Position numbers and translations under genes: made by a program. Shown in pieces: positions 1-7,891 of a DNA stretch of 64,000 bases. The DNA is from Phocaeicola faecicola. GTDB taxonomy: Bacteria; Bacteroidota; Bacteroidia; Bacteroidales; Bacteroidaceae. The stretch is taken from the NCBI RefSeq assembly GCF_013618865.1, contig NZ_JABSOE010000007.1, forward strand, positions 1 to 64,000. The letters are read 5' to 3'. The first letter of the stretch is position 1. Each line of letters opens with the position of its first letter. The notes under the pieces are model-generated. The model searched no databases and was not told where the DNA came from. It saw only the letters and a list, made by a program, of their open reading frames with translations.

Positions 1-1
1 T

Positions 2-112
2 GCTGAATCATTCAATGCTAAAATCAAACTCTTTAGAGCGAATCTCAGGGGAGTTGTTGACAAGAAGTTTTTCTTATTCCGCATTGCGAACTTATATGCA
101 TATCCCCACTAA
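2..112 (+). CDS. C-terminal end of an ISAon1-like transposase (cut by window edge)
   Basis: The first 36 codons of the window read in frame to a TAA at 110 and contain the motif ESFNAKIK followed by a phenylalanine-rich FFLFRIANLYA segment. This matches my memory of the C-terminal end of the DDE transposases of ISAon1-like elements common in Bacteroidota. The 5' part lies before the window, so I cannot tell whether the gene is intact. Only nine bases separate its stop from the next transposase fragment, so the element has probably been rearranged. The family name is from recognition only and is moderately certain. Confidence 0.55.
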   Translation, partial: AESFNAKIKLFRANLRGVVDKKFFLFRIANLYAYPH

Positions 113-123
113 AAAGCTACTGA

Positions 124-288
124 CCCCTGAAATATCGCAGCCAGCGACCGCAGGATGTGGAAGCAGTATTTGGAAACCTCAAGAACAACAAACACTTCAA
201 GAGGTTCCATCTTCGTGGACTTAAGAAGGTTGAAATTGAGTTCGGACTGCTGGCTATAGCACATAATCTTGCAAAAGTAGCCTCTTAG
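124..288 (+). pseudogene. IS1182-like transposase, 3' fragment only
   Basis: After an in-frame TGA at 121, a frame of 54 codons runs to TAG at 286. It carries the hallmarks of the C-terminus of IS1182-type transposases of Bacteroidota: RPQDVEAVFGNLK, then FKRFHLRGLKKVEIEFG and LLAIAHNLAKVA. There is no start codon and nothing of the catalytic core, so this is a dead fragment. It lies directly behind another transposase end of a different family, which suggests one element inserted into or recombined with another. Confidence 0.6.
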
Positions 289-401
289 GAGGCTTATGGC
301 AACGGGAAAAACAGTTTGAAAGGATAAAATCTTCAAAACTAAGCTTATAAACTTCTCTCTTTAGAAAAATTCGAATGAATCCAATCTGAGATGAAACAAT
401 A

Positions 402-434
402 GAGGCCATCTCAAGTTTATTTTGAGACAGCCTC
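402..434. repeat. Inverted repeat, probable IS terminal end
   Basis: A hairpin-forming inverted repeat begins with GAGGC and ends with GAGACAGCCTC, with two mismatches inside a 13-base arm. Read on the minus strand, the outer arm starts GAGGCTGTCTCAAAA, which I recall as a common terminal inverted repeat of IS1182-like elements in Bacteroides. It lies about 115 bases after the transposase fragment and probably marks the element's right end. The 197 bases between the fragment and the first tRNA hold nothing else that I recognise. Confidence 0.45.
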
Positions 435-485
435 TTTGACTCCTTGAGTGAAGGTTTAATTGAATACCTTCTTTTAGTCTCGTTG

Positions 486-572
486 CGGAAGCTGGGGGAT
501 TCGAACCCCCGGAACGGTTACCCGTTCGGCAGTTTAGCAAACTGCTGGTTTCAGCCACTCACCCAAACTTCC
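486..572 (-). tRNA. tRNA-Ser (anticodon GCT)
   Basis: On the minus strand the 87 bases fold as a class II tRNA: acceptor GGAAGTT pairing with AGCTTCC (one G-U), discriminator G, anticodon loop TTGCTAA with GCT, a long variable arm, and a T arm with TTCGAAT. The 3' CCA is not encoded. A second identical copy lies at 693-779, with tRNA-Glu between them; all three probably come from one transcript. Confidence 0.95.
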
Positions 573-576
573 AAAG

Positions 577-649
577 TAGCGCATACGGGAATCGAACCCG
601 TGTTTCAGCCGTGAGAGGGCCGCGTCCTAGGCCACTAGACGAAAGCGCC
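577..649 (-). tRNA. tRNA-Glu (anticodon CTC)
   Basis: The 73 bases fold as a cloverleaf. The anticodon stem CGGCC/GGCTG encloses loop CTCTCAC, giving anticodon CTC, and the T arm is ACGGG/CCCGT around TTCGATT. The acceptor GGCGCTT/ATGCGCT contains one T-T mismatch at the sixth pair. CCA is not encoded. It sits between two identical tRNA-Ser genes, only four bases from one of them. Confidence 0.9.
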
Positions 650-692
650 ATGTTGTCGGGCGTTGAGTTGAATTATTGTTTTCAGAATATCG

Positions 693-779
693 CGGAAGCT
701 GGGGGATTCGAACCCCCGGAACGGTTACCCGTTCGGCAGTTTAGCAAACTGCTGGTTTCAGCCACTCACCCAAACTTCC
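693..779 (-). tRNA. tRNA-Ser (anticodon GCT), second copy
   Basis: This copy is identical along the whole 87 bases to the gene at 486-572. It is the promoter-proximal gene of the three-tRNA cluster. Same fold, same GCT anticodon, CCA not encoded. Confidence 0.95.
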
Positions 780-813
780 TTTTCTGAAAGGATGTTCTCT
801 CTCAAACGCGATG

Positions 814-845
814 CAAATGTAGAGAGACTTTTTGAATTGTGCAAA
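814..845 (-). promoter_or_regulatory. Promoter of the tRNA cluster
   Basis: Reading the minus strand, TTTG (845-842) is followed after exactly 20 bases by TACATTTG (821-814). This fits the Bacteroides primary sigma consensus TTTG-N19-21-TAnnTTTG. It lies 35 bases before the first tRNA. Confidence 0.7.
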
Positions 846-1139
846 CTTTGTGCTCCTTTTTTTGTGAAATAATTGACCGGATAATTTTATGTCTTTGAAT
901 ATTAGTCAGTTTGATAAATAAGATTTTTTTATTCAGTTTTCTTCTTTTTGAATTAAAACTTATTGAAAAGGGGATTGTAGATGATACGGACCATAAATGG
1001 CAAGATAAAATGAGGGCGATTCGTGCGCTGAAAAACATAAAAGAGGGGTAAAACTCCTTCTTTTATGGAAAATGTAGCAGATAGGAAAGCAATTCTTTTG
1101 AAAAAATCCTGTGCGGATCCTTATTTTTTGGGGTAAGCA
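846..1139. other. Intergenic region without a supported gene
   Basis: About 410 bases separate the tRNA cluster from the DUF4492 gene. Apart from the two promoters at its ends I see no gene. One plus-strand frame (899-1051) ends in a protein-like stretch containing DDTDHKWQDKM, but it has no usable start and a stop just upstream. It may be a decayed gene end or chance. Confidence 0.4.
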
Positions 1140-1171
1140 TTTGCAAATTGCCGATAAAAAGATTTTCTTTG
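1140..1171 (+). promoter_or_regulatory. Probable promoter of the cyd operon
   Basis: TTTG at 1140-1143 is followed after 20 bases by TTTCTTTG at 1164-1171, one mismatch from TAnnTTTG. The DUF4492 start lies 21 bases downstream. The -33 element lies inside a self-complementary ATTTGCAAAT. Confidence 0.5.
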
Positions 1172-1192
1172 TAATTATTATAAAAATAAACT

Positions 1193-1429
1193 ATGATTAA
1201 AAAAATATTTATTAATATTTGGAATTTCTATTATGAAGGTTTTCGCTCCATGACCCTGGGGCGTACACTATGGGCGTTGATCCTGGTCAAACTCTTCATC
1301 ATGTTTTTCATCTTAAAACTTTTTTTCTTCCCCTCTTTTCTGAAAGGCAAAAGTACGGAAGAGAAGCAGGAATATGTGGGAAGTGAGCTGGTAGACCGGG
1401 CGGCAACTGAGCAGAATCCTTCTCTCTAG
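1193..1429 (+). CDS. DUF4492 family small membrane protein, cyd operon
   Basis: This 78-residue protein has a basic, aromatic N-terminus (MIKKIF), a single predicted membrane helix around residues 27-47 rich in L, F and I, and a short charged C-terminal tail. It matches the DUF4492 family, which in Bacteroidota typically sits directly upstream of the cytochrome bd genes. By position it may be a small assembly or stability subunit, in the way CydX is in Proteobacteria, but that is inference from context and no sequence similarity to CydX is claimed. It leads the operon with cydA 54 bases downstream. Confidence 0.8.
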   Translation: MIKKIFINIWNFYYEGFRSMTLGRTLWALILVKLFIMFFILKLFFFPSFLKGKSTEEKQEYVGSELVDRAATEQNPSL

Positions 1430-1483
1430 CACTTTCTTTGATTACTGGATAAAGAATTACTAATTTATAAAAACACACATTTT

Positions 1484-2980
1484 ATGTTGGAAACAATTGA
1501 CACCTCAATGATTGACTGGTCAAGGGCACAGTTTGCTCTTACCGCGATGTACCATTGGCTGTTTGTTCCCCTTACGCTGGGACTGGCCGTTGTGATGGGC
1601 CTGATGGAAACCATGTATGTAATATCGGGTAATGAATTCTGGAAGCGTACGGCAAAGTTCTGGATGAAGTTGTTTGGTATAAATTTTGCCGTAGGAGTGG
1701 CTACCGGATTGATTCTGGAGTTTCAGTTTGGAACGAACTGGAGTAACTATTCCTGGTTTGTAGGAGATATTTTCGGAGCTCCCCTTGCGATTGAAGGGAT
1801 TGTGGCCTTTTTCATGGAAGCTACCTTTATTGCCGTCATGTTTTTTGGCTGGAATAAGGTCAGCAAATCTTTCCATCTGACATCTACATGGCTTACCGGA
1901 CTGGGAGCGACTTTCTCGGCATGGTGGATCCTGGTAGCCAACTCATGGATGCAGTATCCGGTAGGTATGAAATTCAATCCGGAAACTGTACGTAATGAAA
2001 TGTTCGATTTTGCGGCTGTGGCATTTTCTCCTGTCGCCGTGATGAAGTTCCTTCATACGGTATTGAGCAGCTGGATGCTGGGAGCAGCCTTTGTAATTGG
2101 AGTCAGCGCCTGGTATCTTATCCGTAAGCGTGAGAAGGAGTTTGCCTTGGCAAGCATGAAAATTGCTGCCGGAGTAGGGTTGTTCGCATCTCTTGTGACT
2201 GCATTCAGCGGTGACAAGTCGGCTTATCAGGTAGCCCAATATCAGCCCATGAAACTGGCAGCTATGGAAGCGCTTTATGAAGGAGGTACGCATGAGCCGC
2301 TTACGGTAGTGGGCAGTCTGAAAATTCCAGCCATGCTTTCCTATCTGGCTACACATGATACTGACGGGTATGTACCGGGTATAAATAATATTCTGCGGGG
2401 AGGATATACCCTTCCGGACGGTTCTCAGGCTTTGTCGGTAGAGGAGAAGATGGTACGCGGTAAAAAGGCCATTGCTGCCTTAGGGGATTTCAGAAAAGCC
2501 AAGGAGGCCGGTGACCAGCATGCGATGGAGGCTGCCCGTAGTGTATTGGATGAAAACATGCCGTATTTCGGCTATGGATATATTAAAGATCCTGCACACG
2601 TGGTTCCTCATGTGTCACTGTTGTTCTGGACCTTCCGTATCATGGTGGGACTGGGAGTGTATTTTATCGGATTTTTTGCACTTATCCTCATTCTGGCATC
2701 CAAGCCTCGCTTCCTGCAGTTGACCTGGCTGCATCACCTGGCAGTATGGAGCATTCTTCTGGCCTATGTAGCCAGTCAGGCCGGATGGATTGTTGCGGAA
2801 CTGGGACGTCAGCCTTGGGCTATCCAAGATATGCTGCCGGTCAATGCGGCTATCTCAAAACTGGAAACCGGTTCGGTACAGACTACTTTCTTTATCTTCC
2901 TGATCATGTTTACGGTGTTGCTGATAGCTGAAATCCGTATTATGCTGAATGCCATCAAGCAGGGCCCGGAAGGAAAATAA
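1484..2980 (+). CDS. cydA: Cytochrome bd ubiquinol/menaquinol oxidase subunit I
   Basis: Subunit I (498 residues) of cytochrome bd, the high-affinity terminal oxidase that passes electrons from quinol to oxygen at the inner membrane. Diagnostic residues are visible: the axial histidine in MYHWLF (H24), the acidic pair in AIEGIVAFFMEATF, the second haem histidine in KFLHTVLSSW, the methionine ligand region FRIMVGLG, and the signature GRQPW near residue 441. The sequence between these motifs contains the quinone-binding Q loop. The start MLETID fits the usual N-terminus. cydB follows after 36 bases. In an anaerobe its likely job is oxygen scavenging and nanaerobic respiration. Confidence 0.97.
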   Translation: MLETIDTSMIDWSRAQFALTAMYHWLFVPLTLGLAVVMGLMETMYVISGNEFWKRTAKFWMKLFGINFAVGVATGLILEFQFGTNWSNYSWFVGDIFGAPLAIEGIVAFFMEATFIAVMFFGWNKVSKSFHLTSTWLTGLGATFSAWWILVANSWMQYPVGMKFNPETVRNEMFDFAAVAFSPVAVMKFLHTVLSSWMLGAAFVIGVSAWYLIRKREKEFALASMKIAAGVGLFASLVTAFSGDKSAYQVAQYQPMKLAAMEALYEGGTHEPLTVVGSLKIPAMLSYLATHDTDGYVPGINNILRGGYTLPDGSQALSVEEKMVRGKKAIAALGDFRKAKEAGDQHAMEAARSVLDENMPYFGYGYIKDPAHVVPHVSLLFWTFRIMVGLGVYFIGFFALILILASKPRFLQLTWLHHLAVWSILLAYVASQAGWIVAELGRQPWAIQDMLPVNAAISKLETGSVQTTFFIFLIMFTVLLIAEIRIMLNAIKQGPEGK

Positions 2981-3016
2981 TCAGATCAAAATGTTAATTT
3001 ATTAAATAGAAAAACT

Positions 3017-4168
3017 ATGGATTCAACTTATATATTCTTGCAGCATTACTGGTGGTTTCTGGTGTCATTGCTGGGGGCATTACTTGTATTCCTGCTGTTT
3101 GTGCAGGGAGGTAACTCATTGCTGTTCAGACTGGGGCAGACTGAAGAGGAACGTACACTGATTGTGAACTCCACCGGACGGAAGTGGGAGTTCACCTTTA
3201 CTACGCTGGTGACTTTCGGAGGGGCTTTCTTTGCTTCTTTCCCTTTGTTTTACAGTACCAGTTTCGGTGGGGCGTACTGGCTGTGGATGATTATTCTGTT
3301 CAGTTTTGTACTGCAGGCGGTATCCTATGAGTTCCAGTCGAAGCTGGGTAACCTGCTTGGAAAGCGTACGTATCAGTATTTCCTGGTTATCAACGGGGTG
3401 GTAGGACCGGTATTGCTGGGAGCGGCAGTAGCTACTTTCTTCAACGGTTCTAATTTTGTGGTGGAAAAGGCTAACCTGACAGATGATTTCATGCCGGTAA
3501 TCAGTCACTGGGCAAACGGCTGGCACGGACTGGATGCTTTCGGAGACCCCTGGAACCTGATTCTGGGAATGGCTGTCTTCTTCCTTGCCCGCCTGCTGGG
3601 AAATATGTACTTTATCAATAATATCCGTAATGAGCAGCTGGTGGCGCGCTGCCGGCGTCAGTTGATTTCGGACGGAGTGCCTTTCTTGTTTTTCTTCCTG
3701 GCTTTTGTGATCCGTACGTTACTGAAGGACGGTTTTGCGGTTGATGCTCAGACTCAGGACATTGTGATGGAGCCTTACAAGTATTTCAATAACCTGGTGG
3801 AAATGCCGTATTTGCTGCTGCTGTTTGTGCTGGGTGTGGCCGGTGTGCTTTGGGGACTGGTTAAGAGTATTCTTTGCGCCTCGTATACGCGTGGAATTTG
3901 GTTTGCCGGTGTCGGTACGGTACTGACTGTATTGGCATTGCTGCTGACTGTAGGTTATAATCATACTGCATATTATCCGTCAACTGCCGATTTGCAGAGT
4001 TCGCTGACGCTGGCCAACAGTTGTTCCAGTATGTTTACTCTGAAGACAATGGCTTATGTATCGATTCTGGTGCCGTTTGTCCTGGCTTATATCGTTTATG
4101 CATGGAGAGCCATTGACCGTAAGCCTATTACGGCGGAAGAACTGAAGGAAGATGACCATGCTTATTGA
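3017..4168 (+). CDS. cydB: Cytochrome bd oxidase subunit II
   Basis: Subunit II (383 residues) partners CydA and stabilises the haem d site. It begins with YIFLQHYWWFLVSLLGALL, a typical CydB first helix, and shows about nine hydrophobic segments. It also contains FEFTFTTLVTFGGA-like sequence after the first loop (here KWEFTFTTLVTFGGAFFA). It ends with a short acidic tail (ELKEDDHAY). It is the last gene of the DUF4492-cydA-cydB operon, and a strong hairpin terminator begins 30 bases after the stop. Confidence 0.96.
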   Translation: MDSTYIFLQHYWWFLVSLLGALLVFLLFVQGGNSLLFRLGQTEEERTLIVNSTGRKWEFTFTTLVTFGGAFFASFPLFYSTSFGGAYWLWMIILFSFVLQAVSYEFQSKLGNLLGKRTYQYFLVINGVVGPVLLGAAVATFFNGSNFVVEKANLTDDFMPVISHWANGWHGLDAFGDPWNLILGMAVFFLARLLGNMYFINNIRNEQLVARCRRQLISDGVPFLFFFLAFVIRTLLKDGFAVDAQTQDIVMEPYKYFNNLVEMPYLLLLFVLGVAGVLWGLVKSILCASYTRGIWFAGVGTVLTVLALLLTVGYNHTAYYPSTADLQSSLTLANSCSSMFTLKTMAYVSILVPFVLAYIVYAWRAIDRKPITAEELKEDDHAY

Positions 4169-4197
4169 TGGGAAATCTCTGAGCAGGGTAGGATGAT

Positions 4198-4243
4198 AAA
4201 AAAACTCCTTGTCTGCTATCTGTTGCAGACAAGGAGTTTTTTT
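4198..4243. terminator. Bidirectional intrinsic terminator
   Basis: A 16-base stem AAAACTCCTTGTCTGC pairs with its complement across a short loop. It has A-rich and T-rich flanks on both sides, so it can end cydB on the plus strand and the S41 protease gene on the minus strand. Confidence 0.9.
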
Positions 4244-4298
4244 ATATGGGATGCTGGAATATCTGTTCCGGCCTGTATTTACTGCCGGATGGAGGGAT

Positions 4299-7200
4299 TC
4301 AGCGAGAAGCTTGTTTATTCTTGTTTTCTTCTACTGTTTTCAGCATCAGTTCTACTGCCGTCTTCAATTGCACATCATTGCCTTTCAGCTGGTCTTCCGG
4401 ACTGTTGTATACGGCAATGTCTGGTTCAACCTGGTGGTTTTCCGAATACTGGCCTCGCATGTCGCGGCAACCTACCTGCGGAATACCGAATACCAGACTC
4501 GGATCAATCTGCTGTTCCCACCATACGGCTGTCATGGTACCCGGAACAGGAGCTCCTACGAGTTTTCCGATACCCAGTTCACGATATACCCACGGAGTAC
4601 CACAGGCGTTGCTGTAGTTGTCTTCGCAGATCAGCATGCACGATGGTTTCAGCCATTTGTTGAACGGATCGCTGCCGATGTATTGTCCGCGCGGTACAAA
4701 CTGCTGGTATTCTTTACCGCTGAGCAGGGTGACTACATCATCGTGCAACCATCCTCCTCCGTTGTGGCGGGTGTCAATGACTACAGCGTCGACGTTGCGG
4801 TAGCGTCCGAGCAGTTCGCTGTACAATGTACGGAAACTTGGGCTGTCCATGCCTTTGATGTGTACATATCCGACGCGTCCGTTCGACCAGGTTTCGGTCA
4901 TTTTCCGGTTGCGTTCTACCCAGCGTTTGTAGAGCAGTTCGTTTTCGTCGGAACGGCTGATTCCTTTTACAGTCTCGGTAAACCGTTTGCCGTTTTTCGG
5001 GTTGTAGATGGTCAGTACCATCTTTCTGCCAACCTTGCCTTCGAGCAGCAGATAGTAATCTTCTCCTTTCCGGATGGGCTGTCCGTCTATCTTTTCGATG
5101 ATGCAGCCGGCGGTAGCCTCTGTCTTGATGGCTGCCAGCGGACTTTTGGCAATAATTTCTGCAATCTTCAATCCGTCACCCAGGTACGTATCGTCGAGGA
5201 AGACACCCAGGGATGCTGTAGCAAGTGCTGCTCCGCTATTGCTGTAGCGGGCGCCGGTATGAGAGGCATTCAGTTCACCCAGCATCTCACTCAGCATTTC
5301 TGCAAAATCGTAGTTGTTGTTGATGTGAGGCAGGAATTTCCGGTATACTTCTTTATATCCTGTCCAGTCGGTACCCTGCAGGTCGGTGACGTAGAATTTG
5401 TCTTTTACCTGCTGCCAGACATGGTCGAAGATGTATTCGCGTTCTTTGAAGGGCTGGTAATCACAGAATGCATTGAACGTGATGTCTTTCGTACTTCCTT
5501 TTTCGAGGTCTACTTTTTTCAGTTTTCCTCCCGTGCACATATAAATGTTCTCACCTTTCTTGTCGGGAATCATCCGTCCGCCACCCAGGCCTTTGGCAAG
5601 AATCTTGGTAGAACCTTCTTTCAAATCGTGTACCCAGAGGTCGAAATCGCCCTCAAAAGCGGCCTGATAGTAGAATTTGTCTCCTTTCGGAGAAAGATAT
5701 CCGTCGCCCATGAAAGAGGAGTTGACTGTAAGCCGGATGACACGATCCTTGCAGTTCTCGAGATCGAAGACAAGGGGCTTGACTTCTTCTTGTTTATCTT
5801 CTTTGTCTGCTTCCGACGATTTCTTGCTTTCTTTCTCTTTCTTTTTCTTGGTATCTTCTTCGTCCTTTTTCTTCTCTTTCTCTGCTTCTTCCAGCAGTGC
5901 CAGGTCTTCCTTGTTCATGCGGAAACGTTCATAGGCTTCCACATCGAAGAACATGATGTAGGCGTCGGTTTCGGCCCCCCAGCTTCCGTGGCTGCGGTAT
6001 CCGGCACGGTCACTGAACCAGATCATGGCTTTTCCACCGAGTACCCAGCTGGCGCTTCCGTCGGTATATCCGCTTTCGGTAAGATTGTGCATTTCACCTT
6101 TACCGTCGGCATTGAGCAATACGACGTCTTTGTTGTTCCAGCCTCCGATGCCGATGTAGTCAGACAGAATCCATTTGCTGTCGGGACTCCATTGGAACCA
6201 CTGGTCGCCGTCGCTGTATGAGTACTGGTACTTGCCGTCCATTACCGTACGTACCTGTCTGGATTTCAGATTGAGTACCCGGATGCAGGTACGGTCTTCC
6301 AGGAAGGCGATTTCCTTACCGTCGGGACTGTACTGGGGTTCAAAAGAAGTAATGTTGGAATTGATCAGCCGTTCCTCTTTGATTTCTTCGGCATAGGTAA
6401 ACAGTTTGTCTTCCTTATTGCACAGCGAGGCTTGGTAAATCTGCCAGATTCCGTTTCTTTCGGATGAGTAAGCGAGGTGTCTGCCGTCGGGAGAGAACTG
6501 GATGTTCCGTTCCTGTTCCGGAGTGTTGGTAATCCGTCGAGTAGTTTCGTACTCAACGGAGGTGACGTATACATCGCCTCTCAGAATAAATGCTACTTCC
6601 TTGTGGTTGGGGGAAAGTGCGATATCGGTAGCTCCGCTGTTCCGGATCTGTTTGATCAGGTCCCGGTTGTTGTTGTCGGCTACAATCTGGATGTTGACCT
6701 TTTTGGGATTATTTCCCGGTACAAGGGTGTAGATTTCTCCGTCAAGGCCGTAGCACAGGGTGCCGTTTTTGCTTACGGAAAGAAAACGTACCGGATTCTG
6801 GGTGTGGAAAGTAAGCTGGCGGGCGTCGTTCTTTCCCGGAGTGCGCTGGAATACGTTGAAGCTTCCTTTCTCTTCACTCAGGTAATAATATGATTTTCCA
6901 TCGGGGGCCCAGACGGGATTGCGGTCTTCACCTGCGTAGTCGGTCAGTTTTTCAAAGCTGCGTTCTCCCTTGTCTTGACACAACCAGATGTCTCGGGTGA
7001 TGGAGGCTTTTTCGTGTTTTTTCCAAGGATCTTCGTATCCTTTCTTGTCTTGATACAGCCATTGGGTCGTATCGAAAGGATGGAAGGAGATGTTTTCCAT
7101 GGTGAGTGAGGAGAACATCTGGGGTCTGCCTCCCTGAATACCTACTTTATAGACTTGGGTGAATATGCCCGACGGGAATTGCAGGTCGGTAACCGAAGGC

Positions 7201-7583
7201 TGGAGTGAGGCGGAAAACAGTACGGTAGAGTCATTCTGGAATGCGATGGGGATTTCTTTTCCGGAAGGTGTGGTCAGCCGTTTGGGGATTCCTCCTTCGG
7301 CTGCTACGACAAAGACGTCCAGACTTCCCATACGGTCGGAGGCAAAGGCAATGTGCTTGCTGTCAGGGCTCCATACCGGATAACTGTCGTAAGCGGCATT
7401 CGAGGTGAGCTGACTGGCCTTTCCTCCCTGGACAGGGACGGTAAAGATATCTCCCTGGTAGGTAAAGGCAATGGTTTTTCCATCTGGTGACAGAGCGCAG
7501 TAACGCATCCAGAGCGGATGATCTTGCGCCTGAAGGGACAACGTTCCCAGCAGAACGGCTCCCGATAAAATTAATTTTTTCAT
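4299..7583 (-). CDS. Tricorn-like S41 family protease, secreted
   Basis: The 1094-residue protein has a signal peptide (MKKLILSGAVLLGTLSLQAQ). A WD40/TolB-like beta-propeller part follows, with repeated motifs such as SPDGKTIAF, SPDSKHIAF and SPDGKEIAF. A very lysine/glutamate-rich linker lies around residues 568-601. Then come the Tricorn core domain, a PDZ-like segment (AGCIIEKIDGQPI) and the S41 catalytic half. Likely catalytic residues by comparison with Tricorn are H775 in NASHTG and S991 in NYSNACG, with DTRHNGGG forming the substrate pocket. Tricorn homologues degrade peptides released by other proteases; here the site would be periplasmic. The gene is monocistronic, between terminators. 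Confidence 0.9.
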   Translation of the reverse strand: MKKLILSGAVLLGTLSLQAQDHPLWMRYCALSPDGKTIAFTYQGDIFTVPVQGGKASQLTSNAAYDSYPVWSPDSKHIAFASDRMGSLDVFVVAAEGGIPKRLTTPSGKEIPIAFQNDSTVLFSASLQPSVTDLQFPSGIFTQVYKVGIQGGRPQMFSSLTMENISFHPFDTTQWLYQDKKGYEDPWKKHEKASITRDIWLCQDKGERSFEKLTDYAGEDRNPVWAPDGKSYYYLSEEKGSFNVFQRTPGKNDARQLTFHTQNPVRFLSVSKNGTLCYGLDGEIYTLVPGNNPKKVNIQIVADNNNRDLIKQIRNSGATDIALSPNHKEVAFILRGDVYVTSVEYETTRRITNTPEQERNIQFSPDGRHLAYSSERNGIWQIYQASLCNKEDKLFTYAEEIKEERLINSNITSFEPQYSPDGKEIAFLEDRTCIRVLNLKSRQVRTVMDGKYQYSYSDGDQWFQWSPDSKWILSDYIGIGGWNNKDVVLLNADGKGEMHNLTESGYTDGSASWVLGGKAMIWFSDRAGYRSHGSWGAETDAYIMFFDVEAYERFRMNKEDLALLEEAEKEKKKDEEDTKKKKEKESKKSSEADKEDKQEEVKPLVFDLENCKDRVIRLTVNSSFMGDGYLSPKGDKFYYQAAFEGDFDLWVHDLKEGSTKILAKGLGGGRMIPDKKGENIYMCTGGKLKKVDLEKGSTKDITFNAFCDYQPFKEREYIFDHVWQQVKDKFYVTDLQGTDWTGYKEVYRKFLPHINNNYDFAEMLSEMLGELNASHTGARYSNSGAALATASLGVFLDDTYLGDGLKIAEIIAKSPLAAIKTEATAGCIIEKIDGQPIRKGEDYYLLLEGKVGRKMVLTIYNPKNGKRFTETVKGISRSDENELLYKRWVERNRKMTETWSNGRVGYVHIKGMDSPSFRTLYSELLGRYRNVDAVVIDTRHNGGGWLHDDVVTLLSGKEYQQFVPRGQYIGSDPFNKWLKPSCMLICEDNYSNACGTPWVYRELGIGKLVGAPVPGTMTAVWWEQQIDPSLVFGIPQVGCRDMRGQYSENHQVEPDIAVYNSPEDQLKGNDVQLKTAVELMLKTVEENKNKQASR

Positions 7584-7714
7584 GCGAATAAGGTTGGGTT
7601 TAGTTTCATATCTTTTATATGGATGAATGTATCCGGCTGTCTGATCTGATACGGATGAGGCCGGGATGATTCATTGTCTCATATATTTTGTCAGCCTTTT
7701 GCGGCATCTCGTCG

Positions 7715-7722
7715 CAAAGATA
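7715..7722 (-). promoter_or_regulatory. -7 box upstream of the Tricorn-like protease gene
   Basis: TATCTTTG on the minus strand, a full match to TAnnTTTG. No TTTG is seen at the expected -33 position. It would give a leader of about 130 bases before the start at 7583. The rest of the 7584-7814 gap shows nothing else. Confidence 0.5.
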
Positions 7723-7814
7723 AGGAAAATGTATGGTGACGGTTGAAAAAATGAATTTGTTTTTGAAGAATGGCAGGACATTTGCGAGAAAGGGATGTGG
7801 ATGGGGGATAATGG

Positions 7815-7851
7815 CAGAGCCGGTTCAAATCAAAGAATTGAACCGGCTCTG
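7815..7851 (-). terminator. Terminator hairpin after the Spy-like gene
   Basis: Perfect inverted repeat CAGAGCCGGTTCAA/TTGAACCGGCTCTG around a short loop. It starts 41 bases beyond the stop of the minus-strand gene at 7892. Confidence 0.7.
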
Positions 7852-7891
7852 TCGCTATATGAGATTATTATTGATTGAATGTATGTCGTTC

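Noticed and set aside
802-1038. Minus-strand frame of 78 codons
   Set aside because: It covers the tRNA promoter at its end and shows no protein family features.
899-1051. Protein-like frame ending in DDTDHKWQDKM and ALKNIKEG
   Set aside because: There is no start codon near its beginning and a stop just upstream; too short to call a pseudogene without a database match.
4209-6221. Open frame of 670 codons on the plus strand
   Set aside because: It lies antisense inside the Tricorn-like protease gene, has no family features and is rich in F and V as expected for an antisense shadow.
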